Of a stretch of 64,000 nucleotides of DNA, positions 42,578-51,195 are shown one piece after another. Below the pieces are notes generated by a model, which was not told the DNA's origin, did not search any database, and saw nothing but the letters and a program-made list of their open reading frames with translations. The first letter of the stretch is position 1. Each line of letters opens with the position of its first letter. Source of the DNA: Clostridiales bacterium (GTDB lineage: Bacteria; Bacillota; Clostridia; Oscillospirales; Oscillospiraceae); contig QAMJ01000011.1 in the NCBI GenBank assembly GCA_003150355.1, positions 1 to 64,000 of the forward strand. Reading direction: 5' to 3'. The translations under genes and the position numbers were made by a program.

Positions 42578-44553
42578 TATCCCATATCCACCGGCAGAGC
42601 GCAGCTGCCGCCGGTGCAGACATAATAGGCGGGCTTGCCGTCCTTGGGCTGCATATCCGCGGTGTAGGGCGCGGCAGCCGCGAGCGCGGCAGCGTTTGCA
42701 GGCGTCTTTACCAGCACCGTGAGTTCCGGCGCATAGCGCGAGATCACTGCCTTTAGCGTCTCCGGCAGCGTCTCCTCCGGCGTCACGCAGACAAGCTCGC
42801 GCGATGCGCCATCCGTAAGCATGGCCGTGAGCGCATAGCAGCAGCCCGCTGGATACTGCCCCGCGCTGCGGGAGATAAAGCTCCGCTGCTCCTCGGCAGC
42901 AGCGCGCCACGGCTCCTTCCCCGTCAGCCTGAAGAGCCTGTCAAAGAGCACCGCCGCGGCGCTGTTGCCAGACGGCATGGCTGCGTCGAATATCTCCTTC
43001 GGGCGGATCAAGAGCTTTTCCGCGTCGATTGCCGTGCGGAAATAGCCGCCCCCAGCATCGGCAAAGCGCTCGCGGATACTCTCCGCAAGCTCCTCCGCCT
43101 TCAGGATATGCGCAGGATCGAAGTTCGCCGAATACAGCTCCAGCAGGCCGAGAGCATAGAAGGCATAGTCGTCAAGCTGCGCGGCGTATTTGAGCTCGCC
43201 CTCGCACAGCCGCGCCATGAGCGCACCGTTTTCATACAGGGACGCCGCCATGAATCCCGCCAGCTCCTCCGCCTCCATGAGATAGCGCCGGTCGGAAAAC
43301 GCCCTTGCCGCGCGTGAGAGTGCCATGAGCATGAGCCCGTTCCACGCGGTGAGTATCTTCGTGTCCGTGCCGAGCGTCATGCGCTCCTCGCGGTAAATAC
43401 GCAGGCGCTCACAGAAGCCGTCATAGCCCTCCGGGAGAAAGGCCCAGCGGGTGTTCAGCAGCAGGTTCGGGATGCTCTTCCCATGGAAATTTCCTTCGGG
43501 CGTGATATCGTAGCACTCGCAGAAATGCCCGCCCTCGTCGCCGAGGACGCTCTTCACCTCATCGGGCGTGAAGAGATAGTACGCACCCTCGTCACCGCCG
43601 CTGTCGGCGTCCTGCCCGCAGAAGAATCCGCCGTCCGCCGCTTTCAGCTCACGCAGGCAGTAATCGAGCGTGTCCTCGGCCACGGTGCGCCAGAGCGCCA
43701 TGTGCCCGTCCTGCCACGCCTCGGTGTATGCCAGCGCGAGCAGGGCATTGTCATAGAGCGTCTTTTCAAAATGCGGGGCAAGCCACTCGCGGTCGGTGGA
43801 ATAGCGGGCAAAGCCCCCGCCGATGTGGTCATAAATGCCGCCCTTATACATCTGCCGCAGCGTGTTCTCGACCATCTGCCGCGGCTTTTTTTCGTTTTTA
43901 AGCTGCGCATACTCCATGAGGAAAATGAGGTTATGCGCGGACGGGAACTTCGGCGCTGTGCCGAAGCCGCCGTACTCCTCGTCGTAGGACTCCTCAAGCT
44001 GCGTCTCCGCCGCCTTTGCGAGCGCGGAAAACTCCACTGCTGCCGTCGGTGCGGTCCTCTGCCGCAGCCACGCGGTGAGCTCCCCGGCGGTCTTCGTCAG
44101 CTCCGCTCTGCTGCTGCGCCACTTATCCGCGACGGTCAGCAGCAGCTCACGCAGTCCCATGCGCCCGCCGCTGCTCTCGCGCGGAAGATATGTTCCAACG
44201 AAAAACGGCTGCTGCTCCGGCGTCATTATAACAGTCAGCGGCCAGCCGCCGCTGCCGTTGAGCGCAGTGCAGACCTTCATATACACGCTGTCAATGTCCG
44301 GGCGCTCCTCGCGGTCGACCTTGACAGAGACATAATAATGGTTTAGAATTTCGGCAAGTGCCTTGTTCTCAAATGACTCCCGCGCCATCACATGGCACCA
44401 GTGGCAGGTGGAGTAGCCTATGCTGAGAAACACGGGCTTATCTTCGCGGCGCGCTTTCTCAAACGCCGCCTCACCCCACGGCAGCCAGTCCACCGGGTTT
44501 TGTGCGTGCTGCTTCAGATACGGGGATCTTTCATTTATCAAAGCGTTGCTCAT
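42577..44553 (-). CDS. YyaL-type thioredoxin-domain protein (DUF255)
   Basis: 658 residues. The N-terminal DUF255 thioredoxin fold (YLKQHAQNPVDWLPWGEAAF, STCHWCHVMARESF) has a CHWC redox pair. It continues as a six-hairpin glycosidase-like domain (YDHIGGGFARYSTDREWLAP, GFFCGQDADSGGDEGAYY). It resembles SPATA20 and B. subtilis YyaL. The role is unproven, possibly redox or sugar handling. Confidence 0.9.
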   Translation of the reverse strand: MSNALINERSPYLKQHAQNPVDWLPWGEAAFEKARREDKPVFLSIGYSTCHWCHVMARESFENKALAEILNHYYVSVKVDREERPDIDSVYMKVCTALNGSGGWPLTVIMTPEQQPFFVGTYLPRESSGGRMGLRELLLTVADKWRSSRAELTKTAGELTAWLRQRTAPTAAVEFSALAKAAETQLEESYDEEYGGFGTAPKFPSAHNLIFLMEYAQLKNEKKPRQMVENTLRQMYKGGIYDHIGGGFARYSTDREWLAPHFEKTLYDNALLALAYTEAWQDGHMALWRTVAEDTLDYCLRELKAADGGFFCGQDADSGGDEGAYYLFTPDEVKSVLGDEGGHFCECYDITPEGNFHGKSIPNLLLNTRWAFLPEGYDGFCERLRIYREERMTLGTDTKILTAWNGLMLMALSRAARAFSDRRYLMEAEELAGFMAASLYENGALMARLCEGELKYAAQLDDYAFYALGLLELYSANFDPAHILKAEELAESIRERFADAGGGYFRTAIDAEKLLIRPKEIFDAAMPSGNSAAAVLFDRLFRLTGKEPWRAAAEEQRSFISRSAGQYPAGCCYALTAMLTDGASRELVCVTPEETLPETLKAVISRYAPELTVLVKTPANAAALAAAAPYTADMQPKDGKPAYYVCTGGSCALPVDMG

Positions 44554-44643
44554 ACCGCAGCCTCCAGTTCGTTTTTATGTATTATAACACCGCAGCGGGC
44601 GATTACTCAAGCCCTGCGCTATCACTGCAAAGGAGTATTCATT

Positions 44644-45039
44644 ATGGAACTGCATATCGGAATAACAGGCGTTGACGAAGTCGAAGTCACCCAGGCAAAT
44701 ACTGCCGAGACCGTCGGGAGCGGGACGCTCCCCGTGTTCGCGACGCCCGCCATGCTCGCGTCGATGGAAAAGGCCGCGTATGCATCAGTGCAGCCCTATC
44801 TCGACGAGGGCTGCGGCACAGTCGGCATCCTGCTGAACGCTGAGCATCTCGCCGCCTCGCCCATCGGGATGCACGTGCGCACCGAGAGCGAGCTTACGGA
44901 AATAGACGGGCGCGTCCTCACGTTCTCCGTCCGCTCCTACGCCGGCGGCGAGCTTATCGGAAAGGGCATACACAAGCGCTGCATAATAAATTCCGAGCGC
45001 TTCTTGGCAAAGGCTCTCTCAAAGCTCGATAACAAGTAA
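44644..45039 (+). CDS. FlK-like thioesterase (hotdog fold)
   Basis: 131 residues. GSGTLPVFATPAMLASMEKA, GCGTVGILLNAEHLAASPIG and GGELIGKGIHKRCIINSERF match the fluoroacetyl-CoA thioesterase-like family with its Thr, Glu and His active site region. It hydrolyses an acyl-CoA of unknown identity. ATG 44644 follows AAAGGAG. Transcribed away from the thioredoxin-domain gene. Confidence 0.85.
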   Translation: MELHIGITGVDEVEVTQANTAETVGSGTLPVFATPAMLASMEKAAYASVQPYLDEGCGTVGILLNAEHLAASPIGMHVRTESELTEIDGRVLTFSVRSYAGGELIGKGIHKRCIINSERFLAKALSKLDNK

Positions 45040-45042
45040 AAT

Positions 45043-45083
45043 GAAGCTCCTCCCGGATCATACAGTCCGAGAGGAGCTTTTTC
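45043..45083. terminator. Bidirectional terminator
   Basis: AAGCTCCTCCCGGA pairs with TCCGAGAGGAGCTT (one mismatch) followed by a T run. It lies between the convergent thioesterase and phosphatidyltransferase genes. Confidence 0.75.
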
Positions 45084-45624
45084 CTGCATCGCCATTATTC
45101 TGCTCGCTCTGCCTGAGCAGACGCAGATATTTTGCTCCGTACAGCAGCAGGCACAGGCCTATGAGCGCAGCGCACAGAGCGATCCCGCCGTGCATGAGCG
45201 CGCCCGGCATATCCGGCCAGAACAGTACCCCGGCCATGACGATATATATCACCGCGGTGCAGAGCTTTCCGTACCAGCGCGCAGAGTACACCTTTCCTGT
45301 GCACTGCAGCACACGCGCCCCGAGCGCCGCAAGGCTCAGCTCGCGGACGATATGCAGCCCTATCAGCAGCCACGCGGCCTTTGTGCGCGTCGCGGCACAG
45401 AGCATCATGGCGATTTGGATAAGCTTATCCGCCGCCGGGTCGAGCGCCTTGCCGAGATCGGTCACCATATTGAAGCGGCGGGCGATCGCGCCGTCAAGCA
45501 CGTCGGACACGGCGCACAGAAGCAGCACGCCCATTGCCTGCCAGAGCGCACCTCTGACATACAGCACCGCAAAAACCGGCGTCAGCAGTATTCTGACCAT
45601 GCTTATCATGTTAGGTATGTTCAT
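45058..45624 (-). CDS. CDP-alcohol phosphatidyltransferase (PgsA-like)
   Basis: 188 residues, with several membrane helices. The signature DGAIARRFNMVTDLGKALDP, followed by AADK, is the CDP-alcohol phosphatidyltransferase motif (DGxxAR-GxxxDxxxD). It makes phosphatidylglycerol phosphate or another phospholipid head group. The end overlaps the terminator stem, so the last codons form part of that hairpin. Confidence 0.87.
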   Translation of the reverse strand: MNIPNMISMVRILLTPVFAVLYVRGALWQAMGVLLLCAVSDVLDGAIARRFNMVTDLGKALDPAADKLIQIAMMLCAATRTKAAWLLIGLHIVRELSLAALGARVLQCTGKVYSARWYGKLCTAVIYIVMAGVLFWPDMPGALMHGGIALCAALIGLCLLLYGAKYLRLLRQSEQNNGDAGKSSSRTV

Positions 45625-45720
45625 GCTCTCAGCCCCCCGTTCAAGTTTTCCCTCTCCTCGTATATCTTATGCACAGGTAAAGGCCGCGTTCCGCCGATCC
45701 CCAAAATTTGCGCTTTACTC

Positions 45721-45749
45721 TTGAAAACAGAGCGCATTTTGCATATAAT
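45721..45749 (+). promoter_or_regulatory. Promoter of the envelope operon
   Basis: TTGAAA (45721-45726), 17-nt spacer and TATAAT (45744-45749), 37 nt before the first ATG. Confidence 0.75.
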
Positions 45750-45786
45750 AAAAAAGATTTTAACTGTTTATTTTTGGGAGAGAGCA

Positions 45787-47430
45787 ATGAAGATTCTCAG
45801 AAAAGCAATTGCCGCGGCCGCGGTGCTGACCCTGTGCCTGTCGCTCGGTCTTTCCGCCCTCGCCGATGATGGCGATGACGCGCTGTACGCCGGGAAAACC
45901 TGGGAACAGGTAGTCGATCAGGTGCTCGAGGAGTGCGATGTGTCGCGCGACCAGATTACCGCCGGGTACTGCAACCTCGTCACTGGGGAAGAGCACTACA
46001 TAAACGGCGATGAATACAAGACCGCCGCCAGTATGTACAAGCTCCCTCTCAATATGTATTTCACCGACCTTATCCAGAGCGGCCAGCTTGATTGGGACAG
46101 CTACTATCCGAACGTCACCTACGAATATGTGCGTGACGCATCCCTCATCTACTCGGATAACGACTGGTCGATGTTTCTCTGGAGCAGCAGCGTCGTCGGC
46201 GGGTACTCCAAGTTCCGTGAGCTTACCGCGCCCTATATGGGCGTTGACCTGAACGACGTGCCGGACAATTATTATACTGACAATATCTATACCGCCCGTC
46301 AGTTCATCAGCTGCCTGAAGCTGCTGTATGATGAGCAGGAGCGCTTCCCAGGCATCATCGAGACTTTGCAGCAGACCGAGCAGGAGCGCTTCTTCATGCT
46401 GCATGAGCCGCGCTTCAAGATTGCCCACAAGTACGGGTACGTTTCCGAAAACGGCCATTCGTTTATGAACGACTGCGGCCTTGCCTTCACCTCCCAGCCT
46501 ATCGCGCTGGTGATGTTCACCGATAACGTCGAAAACGCCGAGGAGCTGCTGACGGCATACTGCACCGCCGTGTGCGAGTACACGAACTACACCGTCGCGA
46601 ACCCGCCCGGCACGCCTTCTCCCGAACCGACGGCTGAGCCCACGCCTACCGTGCCCGCCGTCGCCGCTTCGGCCGGTCCCGCTCCCACGGCGGCCACTCA
46701 GGAGGCTAAGACTGCCAGGGCCGCGACTCCGCTTGCCGCCCTCCTGTTCATCGCCCTCTTCATCGCAGCGGGCGTCCTCGGGGCGGTAAAGCTCAAGAAG
46801 AAATATAACGCCGACATGAAGCTCACGCTGCTCACGGTGCTGCTGTGTACAGCCGGGATGCTCCTTGCCGTCGCGGGCTGCTTCGGCGGCACGGTCATCG
46901 CAAAGCCCACGGGCGATCCGCAGGAGGCCGTCACGGTGTTCTTCGATTCGCTCATCGCAGGGGACTATACCGCGGCCTATGACCGGGTGCGCGATTATAC
47001 GAGCCTTGGCCTTGAGAACGAGCCGAGCACCGAGTCCGGGAAAATGGTGTATGCCGCCCTGCACGCCAGCTACGGCTATGAGCTTCTCGGCAGCGCTGAG
47101 GTCAACAAGCTCGACGCGGCGCAGGATGTCAGCTTCACCTATCTCTCGCTCCCCGCGCTTGAAGCCGCTGTCGCCGAGGAGACGCAGGTTCAGCTCAAGC
47201 ACCTTGTGCAGCAGCTCCCGTCAAGCGAGGTCTATGACGATAACAACAACTATCTGCCCGAGATCACCGAGCGCGCCTATCTTCAGGCTCTCGAAAAGAT
47301 CCTCGAAAGCGCCGCTAACTATTACACCACAGATGAAATTACGCTCGCCCTCAATTATACGGACGGCAGATGGCAGCTTATAATGAACAATTCCCTGCTC
47401 AAGGCCCTCAACGGCGGAGCAGGCTACTGA
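45787..47430 (+). CDS. Exported SxxK serine hydrolase with C-terminal membrane domain
   Basis: 547 residues. Signal peptide (about 1-26, ending SALADD). The serine beta-lactamase/transpeptidase-like part has S82-M-Y-K85 (TAASMYKLPLNMYF), an SSS motif near SSSVVGGYSKF, and a KxG-like HKYGYV. A Pro/Thr linker (about 278-320), membrane helices (LAALLFIALFIAAGVLGA and LLTVLLCTAGMLLAVAGC) and a second extracellular domain follow. ATG 45787 with GGGAGAG. Probably acts on cell wall or peptide substrates outside the cell. First gene of a three-gene operon. Confidence 0.78.
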   Translation: MKILRKAIAAAAVLTLCLSLGLSALADDGDDALYAGKTWEQVVDQVLEECDVSRDQITAGYCNLVTGEEHYINGDEYKTAASMYKLPLNMYFTDLIQSGQLDWDSYYPNVTYEYVRDASLIYSDNDWSMFLWSSSVVGGYSKFRELTAPYMGVDLNDVPDNYYTDNIYTARQFISCLKLLYDEQERFPGIIETLQQTEQERFFMLHEPRFKIAHKYGYVSENGHSFMNDCGLAFTSQPIALVMFTDNVENAEELLTAYCTAVCEYTNYTVANPPGTPSPEPTAEPTPTVPAVAASAGPAPTAATQEAKTARAATPLAALLFIALFIAAGVLGAVKLKKKYNADMKLTLLTVLLCTAGMLLAVAGCFGGTVIAKPTGDPQEAVTVFFDSLIAGDYTAAYDRVRDYTSLGLENEPSTESGKMVYAALHASYGYELLGSAEVNKLDAAQDVSFTYLSLPALEAAVAEETQVQLKHLVQQLPSSEVYDDNNNYLPEITERAYLQALEKILESAANYYTTDEITLALNYTDGRWQLIMNNSLLKALNGGAGY

Positions 47431-47444
47431 AAGGAGGGGCACAC

Positions 47445-48845
47445 ATGAACGACGATTTCGACAGTATGAACGATCTTGATTCGATACTCGCGGAATTCGG
47501 CGGCTCCGCCCCTCAGGAGGAAGCCCCTGCCGCTCCCGCCGCCGCGGAGGAGCTCCCGCCGCAGCCGGTCTCCGAGCCTGAAGCGCAGGAGGAGAAGGCG
47601 GATGGGAACACTCACCTCTGGCGGAGCCGGGATCTGACCGCAGCCGCGCGTCCGGTGAGGAAGCCGATGCCGGCTCACATGCCCGTAAGCGCCGCGCCCG
47701 CCCCGGAGGCGCACGATAACGCGCCGCGCGCGGGGATCATCACGCTGCTCTTCGGTCTGCTCGCGGCGCTTATACTGCTGTGGGCGCTCTTCAACATCCA
47801 CCCCGCCTCCGGTACGCTCTCCAATGCCTCCGGCAGCAGTATTCTCAGCCTGTCCGATAAGCTGGACGTATACGTCAACAACGCCGCAAGCGACGCACTC
47901 GGCGAGCTTGCGTACATAAAGAAGATATACACCCTGCAGGAGAACGACACTGTCTCTCCCGTTCCGAACCCGGCAAACTTCGGCACAACAAATGACCCCG
48001 CCGATATCCGCGAGGTCATAAAGAACGCCGCCGACCTGCTCGACGGTCAGTCCGTCATCTTCGATGAGAACGCAGACTTCGTCCCCGGCGAACCGATCCG
48101 GTACTACCTTGATGACACCATACTCGTCATCACATGGAAGGAATACATCAACCAGCGCTGCTGCACCTGCGCTGAGGTCAAGGTCGCGCACGGCTCACAG
48201 CTGCGGCGCAAGCTTGCCGAGGACAGCTACAGCTCCAGCGTCCAGCTCTACGCCTCGGATATGGCAAAGCAGGCGAACGCCGTCGTCGCGATAAACGGCG
48301 ACTTCTACGCCTTCCGCGATCTCGGCATCACCGTGTACCAACGCACGCTCTACCGCAACAGCCCCGCCAAGGTCGACTCCTGCTTCTTCACCTCCACCGG
48401 CGACATGCTCTTCACCCGCGCGGGCGAACTCACCGGCGAGGGCGAGACGCAGAAATTCATTGAGGATAACGACGTTGTCTTTGCTATCGCCTTCGGCCCC
48501 GTGCTCGTTGACAACGGCGAGCTGCAGTACTGCGAGCGCTACCCCATCGGCGAGATAGACACCGAGTATTCCCGCTCCTGCATTGGTATGTCTGACGAGC
48601 TGCACTATTTCCTTATGACTATCAACCACACCACCGACGCGCGTCCCCGCGCAACGGTCAACGAGCTTGCACGCTTTGTCTATTCCAAGGGCGTGCAGAA
48701 AGCCTATAACCTCGACGGCGGCCAGACCTCGGAGATCATCATGAACGGCGAGCCGATAAACCACATCGACTTCGGCTATGAGCGCACCGTCAGCGACATC
48801 ATCTATTTTGCCACCGCGATCCCGAATGAGGAGGCGAGCAAATGA
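47445..48845 (+). CDS. Membrane-anchored phosphodiester glycosidase (NAGPA domain)
   Basis: 466 residues. A charged cytoplasmic N-terminus and one membrane helix (IITLLFGLLAALILLWALF, about 98-117) are followed by a linker and a NAGPA domain: AVVAINGDFYAFRDLGITV, FGPVLVDNGELQYCERY, GMSDELHYFLMTINH, AYNLDGGQTSEIIMNG. Members cleave phosphodiester-linked sugars, for example on surface polymers. ATG 47445 follows AAAGGAGG; 14 nt after the previous stop. The true substrate is unknown. Confidence 0.85.
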   Translation: MNDDFDSMNDLDSILAEFGGSAPQEEAPAAPAAAEELPPQPVSEPEAQEEKADGNTHLWRSRDLTAAARPVRKPMPAHMPVSAAPAPEAHDNAPRAGIITLLFGLLAALILLWALFNIHPASGTLSNASGSSILSLSDKLDVYVNNAASDALGELAYIKKIYTLQENDTVSPVPNPANFGTTNDPADIREVIKNAADLLDGQSVIFDENADFVPGEPIRYYLDDTILVITWKEYINQRCCTCAEVKVAHGSQLRRKLAEDSYSSSVQLYASDMAKQANAVVAINGDFYAFRDLGITVYQRTLYRNSPAKVDSCFFTSTGDMLFTRAGELTGEGETQKFIEDNDVVFAIAFGPVLVDNGELQYCERYPIGEIDTEYSRSCIGMSDELHYFLMTINHTTDARPRATVNELARFVYSKGVQKAYNLDGGQTSEIIMNGEPINHIDFGYERTVSDIIYFATAIPNEEASK

Positions 48846-49849
48846 ATCCCATCGCCATATACAGCGGCTCCACAGTCCTCTATTGGAGCTCGGTAATAAT
48901 AGTTTTCGGTCTGCTCGCATGCCTCATGCTGTCGCTGTCCCTGCAGCGCGTGAACGGCGGCGGCAGCACCGCGATGCTTCTCTTCTTTCCGCTTGCAATT
49001 ATCCTCTCCGTGCCTATCTGCCGCGTGATACACTGGTACTGCCACTTTGAGCAGTATAACGGCATCTGGGGCGCGCTGACGGATTACTCCACTGGCAGCT
49101 ACTGCCTGCCCGGCGCGCTGCTCGGCGTGTGGCTTGCCGCGCTTATTGTGAAGAAGCTTGGCTTTGAGCGCAGCATTGCCCGTCTGCTGGACGCTTTCGC
49201 CCCGGGGGCGGCTCTCGCGGTCGCATTCATCCGCCTGAGCGCGCTCTTCAACAGCTCCTGCCGCAGCAAGATCGCCGTAACGACGCCCGCGCTCCAGCAC
49301 CTGCCCATCGCTTCCGGCATCACGAATTCCACAGGCGCCGTTGAATACCGCTTCGCGACCTTCTTTGTGGAATTTCTGCTTATGCTCATCGCGGCGGCAG
49401 TCCTGCTTGAGTTCTTCTATCGCTGCCGCAAACGTCCGATGAAGCGCGGCAGCAGCGACGGCAACACCGCAAGGTACTTCCTGCTGCTTTACAGCGCGAT
49501 AGAGCTGCTGCTGGACAGCACCCGCAACGACTCCAGCTTCATGAAGTTCAACGGCTTTGTCAGCATCGTGCAGATGATCTGCGCGATATGCATCGGCGCA
49601 CTGCTCATTTATTACAGCCGCCGGAGCGTAAAGGCCAACGGCCTCGGCGCAAGGCACTGGGTCATATGGGCGGTGTGGTTCGTCGGTCTTGCCGGGACGG
49701 GCGCGTCTGAATACCTCGTCCAGCGGCACGGCAACTGGTACCTCGGCTGCTACGCGGCCATGACGGTATGCTGCGCGCTGATGGCCATAGCGGTATACCG
49801 GATGTATCTGAGCTGCTGCGACGAAGCAGCGATCGGCGTTTTAGAATGA
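48842..49849 (+). CDS. Lgt-like polytopic membrane protein lacking catalytic residues
   Basis: 335 residues, with multiple membrane segments. The layout resembles prolipoprotein diacylglyceryl transferase: GSYCLPGALLGVWLAALIV then LLDAFAPGAALAVAFIRLSA and LFNSS. In true Lgt the first motif has a His before the Gly-Gly and the second has G-R-x-G-N. Here His is replaced (CLPGALLG) and Asn is replaced (IRLSALFN), so normal Lgt activity is doubtful. It overlaps the NAGPA gene by four bases (ATGA). It may use a different lipid or act as a scaffold for the operon. Confidence 0.7.
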   Translation: MNPIAIYSGSTVLYWSSVIIVFGLLACLMLSLSLQRVNGGGSTAMLLFFPLAIILSVPICRVIHWYCHFEQYNGIWGALTDYSTGSYCLPGALLGVWLAALIVKKLGFERSIARLLDAFAPGAALAVAFIRLSALFNSSCRSKIAVTTPALQHLPIASGITNSTGAVEYRFATFFVEFLLMLIAAAVLLEFFYRCRKRPMKRGSSDGNTARYFLLLYSAIELLLDSTRNDSSFMKFNGFVSIVQMICAICIGALLIYYSRRSVKANGLGARHWVIWAVWFVGLAGTGASEYLVQRHGNWYLGCYAAMTVCCALMAIAVYRMYLSCCDEAAIGVLE

Positions 49850-49877
49850 CGCCGCAGTTCGGGCTATTCGAGATGGC

Positions 49878-49960
49878 AAAAGCGCCCGCATGCCAAGGTA
49901 TGCAGGCGCTTTTCTATACGATGGAGCGCAAGAAATGAGACGGCCGAAGCCGTCTCATTT
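49878..49960. terminator. Two terminator hairpins between the envelope operon and rpsR
   Basis: AAAAGCGCC/GGCGCTTTT (49878-49917) serves the plus-strand operon. GAGACGGC/GCCGTCTC (49937-49956) with A and T runs serves the minus-strand ribosomal operon. Confidence 0.75.
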
Positions 49961-49978
49961 CTTGCTATTTAAAAATTA

Positions 49979-50218
49979 TCAGTCGGTCACGTAAGGCAGG
50001 AGAGCGATCTGACGTGCTCTCTTTATAGCCTCGGTGAGCTCACGCTGGTGCATTGCGCAAACACCGGTAGTGCGGCGCGGCAGGATCTTGCTGCGCTCGG
50101 ACACGAAGCGGCGGAGCTTTGCGGTGTCCTTGTAATCGATAAAGGTGGCCTTATCAACACAGAACTGGCACACTTTTCTGCGCTTGCGGTTCTTGGGATT
50201 GTTCTTATCGAAAGCCAA
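49979..50218 (-). CDS. rpsR: 30S ribosomal protein S18
   Basis: 79 residues. KVCQFCVDKATFIDYKDTAK, LRRFVSERSKILPRRTTGVC and HQRELTEAIKRARQIALLPY are the S18 signature. It binds S6 on the 30S platform. Last gene of the S6-SSB-S18 operon. Confidence 0.97.
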   Translation of the reverse strand: MAFDKNNPKNRKRRKVCQFCVDKATFIDYKDTAKLRRFVSERSKILPRRTTGVCAMHQRELTEAIKRARQIALLPYVTD

Positions 50219-50241
50219 AGCTGTATCCTCCTATCAAAATT

Positions 50242-50703
50242 TTAGAACGGCAGCTCGCCGTCGCCGTCATCCAGCTCCGCAAAGGCGGAAGCAGCGGGAG
50301 CGCTGCTCTTTCCGGCAGAGCCGGAATTGCCATAGCTGCTGTATGAACTGCTGCGGCTGTCACCGCTGTCGCCGTCGCGGCGGCGGCTTTCCCCGAAGTA
50401 CATATTGTCAACAACGACCTCTGCGCTGCGGCGCTTGCCGCCATCGCGATCGGTCCAGTCACGGATCTGGAGACGGCCGGAAACAACGGCCATGCTGCCC
50501 TTCGTGAAATACTTGCTGACGAACTCCGCGGTCTGACGCCAAGCGACACAGTCGATGAAATCGGTCTGCTTTTCTCCGCCGTCACGGCTGCCGAAATCAC
50601 GGTCGACCGCAAGGGTGAAGGACGCTACCGGCGTCTGGGACTGGGTGTATCTGAGCTCAGGGTCTCTGGTCAGACGCCCCATAATGGTGATATGGTTCAG
50701 CAT
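50242..50703 (-). CDS. ssb: Single-stranded DNA-binding protein
   Basis: 153 residues. An OB fold (NHITIMGRLTRDPELRYTQS, FIDCVAWRQTAEFVSKYFTK) is followed by a Gly/Ser-rich linker and the acidic tail DDGDGELPF that recruits partner proteins. Between rpsF and rpsR as usual. Confidence 0.97.
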   Translation of the reverse strand: MLNHITIMGRLTRDPELRYTQSQTPVASFTLAVDRDFGSRDGGEKQTDFIDCVAWRQTAEFVSKYFTKGSMAVVSGRLQIRDWTDRDGGKRRSAEVVVDNMYFGESRRRDGDSGDSRSSSYSSYGNSGSAGKSSAPAASAFAELDDGDGELPF

Positions 50704-50715
50704 AATTATCGCTCC

Positions 50716-51012
50716 TTACTCTGCACGCAGGGTAATCAGGCGACGCAGAATGCCGTCGGTAATACCGAGTATACGATCCAGCTCGGCGGGGAACTCGGGA
50801 GCGCTGGTGAACTTCATCAGCACATAGTAGCCCTCGGAAATGTAGTTGATCTCGTAAGCGAGCTTGCGCTTACCCATCTCCTCCATCTCTTCAAGAGTAC
50901 CATTCGCTTCCACAAGTGCCTTGAACTTCTCAACAACAGCGGCAGTCTCCTCCTCGCTGAGGTTGGGGTTGATGATGTACATCACTTCGTACTTTTCGCT
51001 TGCTTTTGCCAT
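50716..51012 (-). CDS. rpsF: 30S ribosomal protein S6
   Basis: 98 residues. YEVMYIINPNLSEEETAAVV, MGKRKLAYEINYISEGYYVL and ELDRILGITDGILRRLI match S6. It partners S18. First gene of the operon. AAGGAGGTGCAACC precedes the ATG. Confidence 0.97.
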   Translation of the reverse strand: MAKASEKYEVMYIINPNLSEEETAAVVEKFKALVEANGTLEEMEEMGKRKLAYEINYISEGYYVLMKFTSAPEFPAELDRILGITDGILRRLITLRAE

Positions 51013-51090
51013 GGTTGCACCTCCTTCTGGTCTGTTGGCCCCCGTTCAGACGGGAGCAAGGATCGCCCGTCTCCATGGACAGGCTATATT

Positions 51091-51118
51091 ATTATAGCTG
51101 TTTTTCTTTATTTGTCAA
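51091..51118 (-). promoter_or_regulatory. Promoter of the rpsF-ssb-rpsR operon
   Basis: On the minus strand TTGACA (51118-51113), 16-nt spacer, TATAAT (51096-51091). Confidence 0.85.
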
Positions 51119-51142
51119 GGGTTTTCGGCACATTCAGGGCCG

Positions 51143-51180
51143 AAAAAAGTATCCCGCACCGGTGGTGCGGGATACTTTTT
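51143..51180 (-). terminator. Terminator after the FAD oxidase gene
   Basis: AAAAAGTATCCCGCACC pairs with GGTGCGGGATACTTTTT around GGT or similar. T runs on both strands. Confidence 0.9.
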
Positions 51181-51195
51181 ATACTGCGCGTCTGC

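Noticed and set aside
48842..49849. Annotation as functional lgt
   Set aside because: Conserved His and Asn of the two Lgt motifs appear to be replaced.
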